From: Opisthorchis felineus
Lineage: Eukaryota > Platyhelminthes > Trematoda > Opisthorchiida > Opisthorchiidae
DNA length: 64,000 nt
NCBI GenBank assembly: GCA_004794785.1
Contig: SJOL01007141.1
Location: forward strand, 611,316-675,315
Reading direction: 5' to 3'
Positions 11,427-26,400 of this stretch are shown here, one piece after another (the stretch's first letter is position 1; the number at the start of each line of letters is the position of its first letter). A program made the position numbers and the translations under genes. The notes below the pieces were generated by a model. The model saw only the letters and a list, made by a program, of their open reading frames with translations, made no database searches and was not told where the DNA came from.

Positions 11427-14400
11427 CTGTTTTGTTCGTTAGTGGGAAAAAAGACTGGTGAAATCTTGTGAATGGTTGCACGAATTTACTTTGAAAAAGA
11501 AACAAAGACAAACATTCATTTTACCTCTTTAAGCCGGTAAATTCGCTCCAGATCAGCGCTAGTCAAACTGTCCCAAACGATGCTCTCTTTTGAACCAATA
11601 TTCTGGACGAAATTAATGCTGTGATGCCCATTGTGGGTGACGGCTGGATAGCGAATCGCTCTTTCAGGAGGGATAAAGAGCGAAACACCCACACGGGATA
11701 CGGTTGGTCGATTTTTGCTAGCTGACGGCTTCTGACGTTGACTGCCTCCAAAATGGGGGATGCTTGGCTGGCAGAGGTCCCTTTGTGAATTCAGTCGCTC
11801 CAGACTAGTCACGTGAGCTTGTTTGGACGAAGTATATCCGTTTTGGTTCGCCGCTGCCCTCCGAGAATTTCTATTCTCCATATTCACGGATGACTGCAGA
11901 ATGAAAATACCATGCTTTGTGTCTGAGCTGATGTTCAACGACAAAAAGTGAAATTCGATATAACAAATCTGTGTACGTCCCAACTATCATCCAAACCAGA
12001 CGTCAGTAACAAGGATCAGGTCTTCACCGAAACTGCCACTATCGTTGTGAGATCCGTCTCTGCAAGGAACAGAGAAGGATGGAGAGTCTTTGACCATGGA
12101 GTATCTTTGAGACATATTTTACTTAAAGTCGTACATGGACGGAACCAAGAGACCGCCAGGTTCACTCAGTCGATTAGAATTTGAGAGTTTGCGCCTTGTT
12201 GGTAGGTGGAGTCACCTCTTCATTCGACGCCTCTTGGCCAATGCAAATCCTACACTGTTTTTGTCATTTTTAAGGCTGATCTGTCCGGATTTGCGGCATT
12301 TTTAGACAGAACTAATATACTTCCAGGCCGTACTCGTCTGAGTGATTTTCTATAGACGGTCATTCCGGATTTAGTAGATCTCGACGTCCATGAGTTTGGA
12401 ATATTTCTGCACCAAATGAAATGACTCGCGTGATTTTTGGCTTCTCACTGTTATGCAGCAATCATCTCGAAAAACTGCACTTAGTTACGCTAGACTGCAC
12501 GGCGCAAACTGTGTGGTCCCCATTGGCTCTCATGCATGACGAATCTGCTTCATCCAGAAAACTTCCTACCATGTCAACTGTTGTTGTTTAATACCAGAGT
12601 ACTCGGTTTAACTGGGGCCATAACGTGCGTCCGTCACTAGTAAGGCATGTGGGCTGAAACCTGGCCTTCGTTGGGTTCCGTAGTCTGATTGGATGAGGAA
12701 CATACACCCGGATCCTGACAATCTCCGAAACATCATAATGCGGTACTGGCGTATTCCCTCGACTGCTCTCCATCTGCTCAGCCGACATAGGGCGGAGGAA
12801 ACCTGCAACCGTTAGATGCTTGATTTCGGAAGTTAATCTGCGGGTACTCAGGGCACACAGATTACTCCCCTCCAAACAGGCTTATTCACATAGAACGGAC
12901 GCAACTACTAACTAGCCCCATTTGTGGAGGTTGGTGCAGTCCCAACAACTGTGACCGTATTCCGAGTGCAGCACAATCCGTGAGACATTCGAAGCGAATA
13001 GTAATACCGCATCTTTCCTGCAAAGTCTTTTCCCCACTATTCTTGTCATCCATTCTTGTCATCCACCCTCCTACGGGGGTTGACCTTTAACAAGTACAGA
13101 ACGGGAGGCAACCGAATCATACCATCGAATCCTACCCTAAATGTACAACTAGAAATGCTGTCTTCCGCACTGTGGTCTTTCTTGGGATTAAATCCACTGC
13201 CGAAAGGCTCTTAGAATACGTGTCACATATTAAATTTTCTAACCCCCATTCGACTACGTTTTAAACTGTGTAAGCAGCAAGACCACCCCCGAATAACAAC
13301 TAACCAACCGTGCAAAACATGTGTTTGCTCTTGGAAGGTACAACGAATGCAATAAATCAAACGCTTGCCGACAATACACTCAGATCAAGGTGGCCGGTTG
13401 GGTAAGATGGTGGGAAATCCACTTTACCTTGAGTATTCAACTCGTTTCTCACTTCAAGGAATCAATTGCGAAATGGTTCACATCAAAAAGAAACGGGAGG
13501 CAAACTGAGCAGTGAGCATTTTATCTTGCAACCGACTTATGGTAACTGAACGAATACAATGCAAACATTTTCGGAATACTATTCTTACCTACGAACGAAC
13601 AAGCGAGTGATAAACCTCTGGTTCCAGGGAGAAAAAAACTCCTTTAAGGAAGCATCTTCATTAGTTTGCATTATCTTCCCCGTTTTGAACTATCCGCCAA
13701 AAGCACATGTGACCACAGTCTCTTTGATAACATGCACAAGAAAGATTCCTGCCTGTGGGAAACATCAGTAAAACCGATTTTGGCGTAGCGCGGACGAGAT
13801 ACCCGAGGTGAGCTGTGTTCAGCTGTTGACTGACGACTATTTGCTGCTCTTTTGTTTGTCGTTTTGAGTTCACTGAAATCACCAGCGGCACGACTTCTCC
13901 TACTGCTAAACTGCCGCCAACTTCCTAAACATGGAGAGAGGCGGATATTTTGAGAGACGAGTATTGTCGTTCTTTTCACCAAACTGAAATGCTCTCATGT
14001 GAACTGCTTCAATGTGGCCCCTGCTGAGGATGTTCTATTCACTGTCTTACCGTGACGGTGTTTTCATGAAAGTGGAACGGTGAAATCAAGTGTCAGGCCT
14101 TATAGTCTAGGTGACGGCTCGTTTGCTGTTCGTCTGGGAGTGCTCACTAAATCCCAATCCCATAACGACAGCGGAAAGTACATAAACCAGCTGCAATTGG
14201 TTGGGCGGACGAGAATACATCTGAATCCAACTGCCTTTCTAGTGTTGCTGATCACTGTTCTCTGGATGCCTTCTGCTACGTAGCACTTTGCACTGGATTG
14301 TGCAAAGGCATCCTCGACCAAACGTCAAGCTGCGCTGCGTATGCAACGTGTAATGGATCTGCCTGAAACGTCACTTATGTAGAATGAGAGCAATATCATA

Positions 14401-17400
14401 TACTCGATATCTCTTCTGCTAGTTCGATCAAACCTGTGCACAGTTTTCAGTCTAGCTAATATCCATAGTCAATAGTTAAGAAAGATAAAAATGGTGTGAG
14501 TCCGGCGAGTAACCTGGAGCTAATAATTTGCATCTTGAATTGTACTTCGTAGATTGCCCTAGAAGCGGTTGAAGCATCAACCGTGTATCCAGTCTCAAGA
14601 AGTCGGAAACAAATTGGAACTGTTTACATTTTGTCGTTCACCCCTCTACCAAGCCATGAAGGGCGAGTTCTATGAGCGAATTCAGCAAGCGACCAACAAA
14701 ATTCAAGGCGAACCCCCCCTCCTGATAATGACAGGGACTAAAACTCTCGAGTTAGCGAATAATAACACAAGAAGCTCCATTCCGTAGGTTACCTTGCAGT
14801 GACATTGCTATAAGTGTACTTCGGTCAGGTCCGGTCGATAAGTTCCGATCGATAAGTAAGCCGATCGGCTTTCATTGATCCTTTTCCTAAAGTATGTTGA
14901 CAAAAGTGCGAGGTTTTGAAACATTTAGTAATGGGCGTTGTACTCTCATCTGCCTCGTGGATGGTGCACGACGTACTTAAACACTGCAATAGACTGGTTC
15001 AGGCGAAATACGTCAACTTTTCAAAGGCATCTTGAGCCATCAAAACCAGTCGGGACAAAAGCTACAACCTGAGTCTCCTTAGAGCAATTCTCACGGAAGA
15101 TTTAGCTGAACACGGTATATACATGTAACCTCAGGTCTGGGCTGACTACTTCCTGGTTTGATAAACCACATAAGATGGATAACAAGAGTAAAACCGGGAA
15201 CGTGTTAAGCTGAGAATGCTTACACTGAGTCAGTAAAAGTTACGATGCCAGAGAACCACAAAGTTCTTGATACATAATTTAAGAATAGACGCTGACGTAA
15301 GTTCTCTTCCAACAGGTTGCAGCCGGTCTTGAGAGCGCGCATTCAACCGTGCTCATCAATTAAGAGCATTCCCATTTGCTCCTTAGAAGCGCCAACCCGG
15401 GAGCAGGGTTACATAGTTCTGTGAAAAAGTTTAATCACCTACCCGTTGTGGTAATCGGTCTTGTGCATTTGATTTTCCCCGTTGCATAGGGTTCGTTTTC
15501 TCTACGTGTGTTGTTGCTATGTCCCTGTTGGCTGGCAGTCGGGGCGAGGTTAACTTTTTAGAGTTTGAGTCTGAATCAACAGACGACTCTTCCAAGCGTG
15601 GTTCTCGGTTTCCTGTGGTGCATTCCGTGGATTCTTTGGGTTGATGCACACGTCTGGACGGGAGAAAGTGTACATGTGTACTTTCTTCTGGTTTCGTTCC
15701 CATCCAACCTGGGAGTTTTGAAGTGCTGCCTGAATGGACTGCTATTGGTTTTGTCCTTGACAGTATTTTCGGAGAAAGGTGTGCGTCACTAGGAGTTCGC
15801 TGGTTGTTTGGGTTTGCAGCTGAAAACCGTAAATATGAACAAATGTTAGTGATGATGATTGGAAAAAGCTTTATTTGTAGTCACAGGGTAGGAAGTGAAA
15901 AACTTCAGTTGGTTCCACTTAGACTTCAGATATTCATTTGGGTTCATCTGACTTGCAGTCGGTGCTGTTTAGATATCAAATTCCATTCATTGATTGCGAG
16001 GTAAAACCAACAGCGAGCAACTGACTAACCAAGCCCAAACCCAACCGCAAATCGCGCGTATCGTCTGCCTGGGTTGGAATATATAATGGCTTAGGCAAGC
16101 CACAAAAGTAAGTAAGCGGGTAAGTAATTGAGTAAGTAACTAAATAAATAAATAAATAAATGACCAATTAAATAACTAACTTAGTGGACAGGGCATCAGG
16201 CCCGTAAGACAACTAATGCTTGGGGATGTCCAAAAAGTGTTACGTTCTTGGATGTCACAGGCAAGTTTTAATCGGATAGGCGGAAATTCATATTTCCCGC
16301 TTGTAAATATATCCTTCTTCAGTGTGGGATTTTGGGCCTTAGCAAACGGTTCTTCTGGTTGTTCGATGGGTCCAAACTGTCTTTGCGGACAGACAGGTAG
16401 ACACAGTACGCACCAGGCATCATTTGCATTCTACTGGACAAAAAAGGAGGAAGTTTTAGCACTGTCCTCTCCAGGTAGGCTTACGATAGACTGGACGGTT
16501 CACGGTCCCACCCGACTGTCAAATAGCCATATAATCCAAAAAGGTATTAGAATTCTTGGTGTCGATTTCCCGTGTAAAACTGAGCTATGGATGGAATGAA
16601 AGAAGACCATACGTTTCATCTAACAGTCTCGTTACGGGCAGTGACAAGTACATAGTCCAAGCAACGATTAAACAGATACAATCTGTCGCTTTTCTCCAAT
16701 GCTCCCCTTTCACACGGATTAGTTGATTACTAATCAACCTGTCGGACTACTCATTGGTATGTCATTAACTTACCGAATTCCCGAGCCTTCAAAGTGACAT
16801 GTAAAATACTTTTGTTTTGGAATTGGACCGGCAGGCAGTGTATACTTACGGTGGGTCGAGGCATGGTCACAAATGAGGTTATCGTGCATCAACGAAATCT
16901 AAGTAGTTCCCATTGCTTCTGGACCGATGGGCCTTCTGCCTTCTCGTTAATTACAGACTAGTAGCTTTTAAGGAAGATTTCGTAGCCCTTAGTGAGGATT
17001 GCAAACTCCAACCGAGAAAATCGATTCGGGGATGGGGGAGATGAAGCATGCACACAATGCCTGCCGCAATATATAGTCGTCCATTTATTTTGACATAACT
17101 TACTACAGTGTTACCTTAGACTAGGCGATCTTAGACACAACAGCGTTGTTTTCGCGGGCACATTATATGCGAATTCCAAACAGTACATCAGTAAATCTTA
17201 GATATTCACCCCCAAGTTATCTGACACCAGATAATGGTTAAAGTTACCTGGGGCTACCACTTGGAACGCCTGGAGAACTGACGTCCTTGAGGAGTTACCA
17301 AAGACGAAAATCTGGACTGCGCTGTGGCGATTCTACACAAATCCTGTGTGAAAGAATCATCCATAAAACAAAAACTTTTGGATATTTTAAATGTCGTTGA

Positions 17401-20400
17401 AGCGCAGACCTGTAAGCTGTCTTTCACAGTCGGTTTAAGAGTATCACAAGCGAGCCGTTTGTCCCAAAGTTTGTCCGATCTCCTGGTGACAAAAAACAGC
17501 GAGGACAAAAATTTGGAAACTAGGTTCAGTTGACAAGATCCAAGCAGAAAAAATTGTTAGTCCACTGTCGATGAGTCCTGACCTACCTACCTACACGGTG
17601 TGCAACCCTCTACCAGAAGGTAGATCTTTTCGAAGCGCTTTTCCTTAGAAGAACCGGAAACTTTGAACAGTACATCTGTCGTATCTTCCCGCATAGCAGA
17701 TAAACTGATATGAGCAAAAGTATATCTGTGAAATAGCTCACAGATGTCTCAGAAACAAAACAGGATACTGTCACCGTATAGCACGAGTAACAACAGTTGC
17801 GCTGTGGAAGCCGTAATCCAAAAAGCATCGTCCTATTCGGGCATTGATGGTAATGTTGGTGTCTCAGTCAACGGCCTTCGAATGATTGCCCGTTATCGTT
17901 ACCCAACATGAGGAACAAAACGAAATGTTACATGCAAAAAAGACACTTTTCAAAATGCGTGACCTGACTGCAAAATCCTCGGAGGGAGTCTGTCTCTCGT
18001 AATTCAGTTTAATTTGAAACCGAGCCATCTCACGTTCTTTTTGGAATCACATTCTTTTCAAGTGCACCATAAAGAGTATGGAAAGATGCCTGATACAATT
18101 AAATTCAAGCTTTTCTTACTGTTTTCACCTCCCGATGCCTATGGGCTTTCTGTCGTTAAGTGAACCAAACGGACCAGCTGCTTATCTTTATGATGGTTGA
18201 ATGAGAGTACAATTTTCCAAATTGCCCTCCCCCATTATCTGAACCCATCCTCAGGACTGGGAGTAACAAAGACAGTCATAAAACTCCCAGGGATGGATGC
18301 ATTTATTGAGGACGTAGGGAGTGACAACTACAGGAAGCAAACCTGATCAAACATCATGAATCAGGCTGAACTAATACTTCTGTTGGGATTTGATCCTGTC
18401 AGTGAAGCTAATCCATGCCGAAAAGCCGAGAACCGCTGTTTAGCCCTTTCATCCAGCTGTGCGCATCTCACAAAACTCCAGTAAAGAGTTCCGAATCTGC
18501 TACCTCGCTGGCAGTGGTTGAACAGTTGACAGTTCGGCCACGGGTGACTGATCAGCAGTGCGATTAGATTTCACTCAGACAGGATATAGCGCCACTTAAC
18601 CCTCAGTCACAGAGACCACATCACGTGGTCACCTACTGACTGGCTCTTAGAATGACGACTTCTCATACGGAACTTTCACCGTTCTGGTGAAGTTATGCTT
18701 CCGGTGAGCCTGAAATTATATTGACCAAAAATGACATGCCTGTTAAATGGTGCTTTAAACGACCACAGACTGTGCTTTTTCACAGTCGGACTGCATGATC
18801 GGATTTGGACAGGATTAGAAAAACAAGTTCACCAGGTAGCCGAGACTTATCTGGGCTATCGGAAACGGGTGCACCACAGGAATGGTACTATTCATAAGTG
18901 TGCGTTGAAATGAAGTAAACTGGAGTGGACGTAGCAAATGGCGCGTAAACTCGGATCGCAAGTTCAATGATTGCAATGGAATCCGGCAAATCAGCACACA
19001 GAGTAGTGAATATCAGAGGACAAAGTCTCCCGAAAGAGAATTGAAGATGTCACTAATTATATGGAACTGACAGAATACACAAGAATAACCCAGACTGGAA
19101 CGTTCACATCCTGACACGGAACACAGGGATGGGACAATGAAAACGCTTCCATATTAAGGGGACGGAGATTGGGCGAGAATTTAGTCAGTCTGGAAGAAAT
19201 CAGGCAAGACCAGCCTCAAAGTTTGAGAAACAGAGAGAGAGAGAGAAAGTTTGCGGGATAAAAGTTCTAATAATTTGGCGCAAGGGGGCTTGAAAGCGAT
19301 AATGGCCTAAAAACCCCTGGGTTCAGACATACCAAGAGCCGTAAATATCTGACATTTATTTTGTGACAGTATACACCAGTTAAGGAGCGCTTAATGCCTC
19401 TCAGAACTAGAGAAATGCTTTGTGATAGCCAGCATTAGCTTCAATCAATTAGGGATGGACCAAGAATTTATAATTTTCATAAACGTTACTGGAGTGCAAG
19501 CTTGCTGATCTCATGCTGGACGAGATAAGAGCTAGCACCACGGCTTCACCAAAAAAAAACCAAACCCCACTACTCTTAAGGTTGCTGAAAACTCGTTGAT
19601 AGCTCACGACGGTTTCGCCCTTCCTACTTGCGAGCTCATCAAGTACGTACAGTCCCCTAGTTTGCGTCCTTCTTATGTTCTTATTGGACCTAAACATGAA
19701 CTTCTACAAGAAGGATGAAAGACATCGTGGGACGTCGGGGAGTTTTCAGAAACCACATGAATGTTGCACCTCTACAATGTACTGTGATACTGGAGTCTCC
19801 TACCAACTGAAACATGAGGCGTCCTGGTTTCGCCCTTCCTATTCGCTTAAGAATATCATAAACGAGTGATCCAGCTGGGTTCCGGGTGAGTCTCCGGTCA
19901 AAACCAAACGAGTATGCAAATAAGTGTATTTTTCAACCAAACCTCAATTTAAAAACGGAAGTGGTTAGGTCATTTCATGCTGAACTTAAGCTTATGAGTC
20001 TTTGAGTCACAAGTTCTACAGGAATCATAGATAATCCATCATGAGTTTCGAATTCAAAACATTTTGGCAAAATGGAAATGTCCCACCCAAATGACCAGTT
20101 TTGCATGACACTCACTGGTACCTACTGAGAGCAGAACTGTCCAAAAAGTAAGTTTAAAGAATTCTGATTAGCTCCATGAAGTTGTATCTGGTTTGTTGCT
20201 ATGGTAACGAGAGAAACCGAACGATTTCCTCAGAAAACATCCAAATACTTACACAGGAGACACCCACTGTAGTTAAAGCAGCTGCAACCGCAAGATCGTT
20301 AGGTCATCCAAGTCTTTTCTACACTGAATGGGCTCTCCAATTTGAAGTTTCTTTCCAATAGAGGTCTCTTTGCCACCACGCAGTACTCCCACATCCTGAC

Positions 20401-23400
20401 TCACTTAGTGGATAACAGAATACCAGCCGGAAGAGCTGCATTCGAGTTCCTATGCCGTTTGGCGCCCGAAACTATTGTTGAATGAAATATATTATTTATC
20501 GCACATGCCTGCCGAATTTGATTAAACCAAATTTACTAAAACATCTAGTTAGAATTGCGGGAAACAGACCTAATAAATTTAAATTTGCACAAAACAGAAC
20601 TGGAGAGTCAATCCATCCTCCTAATGAGTCCCAGTCAGAGTTAAACGGGTAGCAGACTGAAGAGTCAATTGAATCCAGCTAAACCCCTCGTTTATCGTTC
20701 TCCGCTTCAAGTGAATGCGCTACTCAAAGACCAACTCATGTTTCAGCTGGTACCACATTCGAGATGTTTCAGGCTTTTTTACTCTACATACTACTTGTAG
20801 GGTAGCTGAAAACACTTAGACTTCGACAAAAACTCCTCAAAGAGTTTTCAGCAAACCTCAGGGTAGCATGTTTCGTCTGGGCAGGTATCAGTTTGCTCTC
20901 CATGTAACACCGCCTTAGAACAAGGTAGTGAGAACATGTTTATGGGAGAAAATCTCTTCGTACACTCTTTTCCACCGCCAAACGTGTAAAACAGCATAAG
21001 ATACATAACGCAATGCAGTCATCATCATCATCATCGACAGCATGACATCAGTGTTCAACACCGATGCTTCACTGCCGTACAACCATGATTTATTTGAAAG
21101 TCCTATTGTGAAGAAAAGAATAAAGGTGGACGGGGAAGGGACTTAGTGCTAGCTTACCACAATCATTCCGACGTGCCTACACCTCCAGACACTCATTCAG
21201 GCAATCTAGATAGAAACTGACAACAAGATCGCCACTGACATCGGTTGGCAGCCATATCTTGCAGTGTCACCAACCAGGCGCAGTGAGGATCACGCGGTCC
21301 CCATCCTGGAAGGCGAGTAGCACCGACAGCACCCAAGCGTTTCGTAATCTCCCTCATACCCCTCTGCCAGGTCAAGGGTTGGTCACCTCTCTGCTTCCGC
21401 CACTCTGAATTGGGCATGGAAAACAGCACTCTCTTTGGCAAACGATGGTTCGGCATACGCAACACATGTCCCAACCGACGCAGCCTCTGGTGCTGGACAC
21501 ATTCTTCAATGGAAGTCCACGTTGCACAACCGAAAAATCGCTTTCTAATTGCTTCGGTACGGATACGCCGACACCAACCCACACGAGCTATGGTTCTGAG
21601 ACAACGATTGTCAAACACCTGAAGACGTCTCAGTTCCGCTGCTCTCACAGTCATACAACAAAACAGTCCGCACTTTAGCTTGATACACAGGTCCCTTGAG
21701 ATTCAGGGATACAATGCATCTTATAGCATGTATGCCATTCTAAAACGAACTGACCGAAGGCAGTTTCATGGTAAGCCTTGGATCTTACTGAGCTCAGAAG
21801 ACAAGCCTAAAACGTGTAATCAGTGTGGTCTCAAGGAACATTTAACTCTCTAGCCCCCTACTTCGTGCTTAAAACTGGGAAGATGAGTCAATTCACTCAT
21901 GTGACCTGTATCAATTAGACACCCAGCAGTCGATAATTTGATTGGTTGATTGGTTGGTTGATTTGTGGTCAACTTACCTTGTGCGGTGTTTTTTGAGCTC
22001 GTGCTCCATTGCTCGCACTTCAAGCTTCCTGCCAGTTCAGCCAGTATACTTATCATCACAACTGCGGGTAAACTGACAAATGCAATGGGTTGTGAATAAA
22101 CTTAAAGTCGGCATTTTAAGTGGCTGCGTTGGCATACTCCGTGTACATACTTTCGCACAAAGCTGTGCTGCATTGTAAGTCCAGTATGTGAATAGACCGA
22201 AAGCACTATCACCAGTGTAAAAACATTGATGCAAGGGCTGTTTGCCTGGTACCGTGGCTGGCAATTTCGGTTTGTCGCTTGGAGCCAGTTGCTTCTTGAT
22301 GAAGCGGTCAGGGTAGTTATTTAGCCGCAGAACATCTTTCAACAATTCAGTTTCTTCCTCGAAGGTGTCCTAGAGGAAATCTATCCAGCCCTATTAAGTG
22401 AAGTCAGCACCAACGCACGTTTGTACCGTAGCGGACGGAAACTCATGGAGTTCAGATATTGTCTAGTAAGTGTAGGGTTTCGATGTACACGGTGAGATAT
22501 AGTACCGTCGGTATTTCTGGTGATCAAAACGTACAACACGGTAAGTTTTTGCCCTGCTCGAATTCACAAGGGAATAAAGGGTTCCGGTGGACAGTGTTGG
22601 AAACAGAGATCAGGTGTCCAGGCTGCACGTCACTGTTGGTTGTGAGTAAAATATAATCGGAATATCGACAAACAATCTCATTTTCACGCAGATTTGACAT
22701 GCAACTCAAATGACTCCAGATGTACCTCTCGTTTACGATGGTCCGCTTCAGTTAAGTCACCTGTCAGAAGCAAATTCGTATGCAAATGAGAATATTTGTC
22801 GAAATCTGTCCAATTTGGGTTCAAGCAGAACATAAGTTTGACGGCGGCTCGGTGACTCGGCATCTGTGCTTATCTGATGGGTCCATACAGAAGGGCGAAA
22901 CCGGTGGTGGTTTGTCGAAGAATTTTCAGAAATTTTATGAATGGTGAGTTACGTCAAGAAATCATCTAAATGTTCGTAGTTTCTTTAACTAACAGATGTG
23001 AACTGCAGTCAGATGAAATTGGAACAAACAGATCAGAGGATAGTTAAAATGAGGGAACAGCCGTCGCAGTTCTCATCAGCAGGACAAACCGTACGAAAGT
23101 GTCAATTAAATCGAAAGTCACTTTTAAAATAGAGGGCTTCCTCTAGAAAATTTACCCAGGTCCAGAGGTGGAATTCGATCATCCACTGACACTATTATCA
23201 AATGACCGGTGCCAAGCGGTAAGCTTGTCACCGTTTATTTTGCACAAGAATTACTTCTCACTGAAAACTTGGAGGAACTGAGGCATGACATAATGTTGAC
23301 CTTTATTGACAACTTTCATGAGAATAGAATTCATGGCCACTTCTAGAGGTTGGTGAGTCAAGCTCCTCGTAAGTTTCATGACCAGGTTTATGAGCCGACT

Positions 23401-26400
23401 CATCTCGAGGTGGACTTGAGTAGTGAGTCAGAATGAAGTCGATTGTCTCAAACATGTACGACATCTTGAACATCCTCAAAGAACAGGAAGTATACTCTGC
23501 TTGGTTACAGTTGTGTCCAGATTCAGAACATCGACATGAGGAAATCTTCATCAGAACTACAGTGGTGGTCTTCCGTCGATGGCTATACTCAGTTGTGGGA
23601 AACTAACTCTACAATTTGCACTGCATCATGCTCCCAATGAGTGACAAATTTTCTCAGAGTTATCCTCGGTGGATAATAAAGACAGCTACTGGAACAACAA
23701 ATTCAATGGTATTTATTACTGAACTAGGAGGCAGATATCTCGCGAACAGTTTGAATGTAGTTCTGGTGGAATAGAGGTTTCGTTCTGTCAATGATGCCAA
23801 TTTATGCTGAAAAGCCGAGACACACTGTGTAGCTGTTTCACCCTTATTGGGAATCATCAGCAATGCACTCAGAGGGTTTCGAACCCGCGTCCTTCCAGCC
23901 AGTGGTTTAAACCCCTTGACCGTTTGGCCACGAGTGGCTGATTAGCAGTGTGATTAGCCCTCACTTAGACAGAATATGGTGCCGCTCATTCTTCAATCGC
24001 GGGAACCACATCACGTGGTCACACTTGTGGACCGGCTCCTTGAGTAACGCTCATGCTTCAGTCGCGGAAACCACATTACATGGTCACACTTGTTGACTGG
24101 CTCCTTGAGTAATGACTTCTCAAATGGAAGTTCCACTCACTTTGTGAAATTATTCCTCCTCCGAGCTAAGTATAGATTAATTTGGATGTCAAATCTTCAC
24201 GTCCTTATTGATCAATGCCCGCTGAACGATGGCCATACAAATTTATGCTCTATTTTGCTGAACTTTTAATGTGGTATGCAGCAATCGCAATAGGCATACT
24301 GACAATCTAGATGACATTTCTAATGACTTACCGCATCTGTCAGGAGAATCCAGGAAATACCGGAAGGTTTTACCCTGTTTGTACACAAAACATTCCTTCC
24401 AAAATAGACATTCCTTCCCCACTTTAAGCAGTCGTTTCCATTCGTCTCTTCAGTACACAGTCACTCCTGATTTTTCGTAGGTTAACGATAAAACTCAGGT
24501 AGTGGTGACCCACGCGTGATTTGCCGAATTTTAAAAAAATGATTGACCGATAATCTTGGTGCCGGAAAGTAGCGGCAAATGAAAGTGTATTTTAGGACAC
24601 ACTGAGACAAAAACAGCTGGCCAACCCAGTATCTATCGGTCCCGAAATCAAAATGACGCGTGACCAGTGCTTCCCCATCACTTGAATGAATAGTTTTCAA
24701 TAATAGATGACCTCGGACACAACGCGGGCGTGGTTTTCCACATATCGCAGCCTGTTGATACAGTCATTCAATATACATCCTGTGGGACACGAAACCAGAC
24801 AAGAATTCATAAATCATGAGGCTGGAAGAACTCACAAACTAAGAGTACATTGTGTTTGGTGTCATATAACTCAGTGAGTGGCGCAGGCTAAGGAACTTGT
24901 CGGTCGAAAGACACAGACCGCATGCAGACAGACACCAAAAATCCATTGACATATAAAACCCCGATTAGTAGTGATCGAATCTCAGCTAAAAGGTAACCTA
25001 CTGCATACGCCACCTTGATACAAAGCGACTGCAACCAAAGTGTTAAACTGTCAAACCCCATAAACTAGTTAACCGCTAAATCATACTTCAGTGATCGGGG
25101 CAAGATGGCTCAGTGGTTAGAGTGCCAATTTACTGACCGGAAGGTCTGTGGTTCGAACCCGACCTCTGCCTCTCGACTTCCCCTGTCTAGGCTTGGGCAA
25201 CCTGGCAGTATCCCAGCCCTCGTGCTTCCTTTGGGTGGCATGGCAGCACCGAAAGGTTGTTACAGCTAAACGACTACTTCAGTCATCGATACCAGCTTAG
25301 ACTGGGTTGGATGGACCTATATATGAAATATATATATATATGTGAAATTGCATTCAACGCAAGATTCCTCTAATAACTCCATCACAACAATGATAATCTG
25401 CGCAATACAGCTGAACCGGTCATCAGTGAATCTGTGCTAAGTGGCTTGGAAGGCATGAACTTGACACAGTTTGACGTTGTTGCTCCATCCAAGGTTCCAG
25501 TCTTCATAGTTCTTTCAGATAGGATATCTGCCTGTTCGACCACGAGCTTTTCTCCAACTGTGTTCCATGGCCGTTGAACACACTGACTTTGTTACCGGTG
25601 GTAAGCTGGTTCCAGCCCTGCTATTTCCAAAATAACCAAACTAAGAAGTTATCAGGCCGTTTATATTATGTTCTTCAGATGTAAACTGCCCTATTAATTG
25701 ACCTTTTTGATTTCGAAAACATTCAGATTGCAGTCTACTTTCGTGCGAATAAGTTCACTGGTTTCCCGGTACACTCAAAGTGAATAACGCGTGATTGTGA
25801 GTCGACAGTATTGAAGCATCTTAGCAAAATGACTGGTATTTCTGCTACATCTGATGAGAAGGCCAAAACTTTCTTCACCTTTCAAACGGAAATGATTGAT
25901 GATTCTTCTCCATTCTTATGGCGTTTTCTAGAACTTTCCTCGCGGTGAAATTTCTGCCTAACCTCACATTCAAGAGTCAGACTGATGAGCGTCACTTTGA
26001 AAAACGATCGACAACGTGCGATGCATGCACGACAGTTTTTCTGTGATTATAATGAACAACATTCACTGCATCTAATGATCACGTGACTGGGCCTTAGTTG
26101 TAAAAAAAAACGTAGATCGAATTTCGAAACCACACTTTTGTCCGATGTGGCTTAGTCATCAACATACCAGATTTTGCCATCCTACCCATTCTGCTGACTG
26201 GGAAACTGAATCGGGATTTCTTGAGCTGGATTAAACGGGTCAGTTCACCCTGATCGACTGATAAGATTCTTATCGCACTGTAAATAAAGGGACGACAATC
26301 GGGTGCCAGGGTGCTAGCAGGCAGTTGAAATCTGAGACATCTCATCCTGGTCCTCGGGTTCCTAAATGACCCCCCAAATACTCCTGATACCCCAATGACA

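Noticed and set aside
11516..11983. A single 155-codon gene
   Set aside because: A good acceptor (CATTCTGCAG) lies inside it and a donor at its end; codons before the acceptor are intron. It is LRCH exon 12.
25097..25170. A true tRNA gene
   Set aside because: A- and B-boxes are present, but no acceptor-stem pairing or clear anticodon arm is seen, and a SINE body follows directly.
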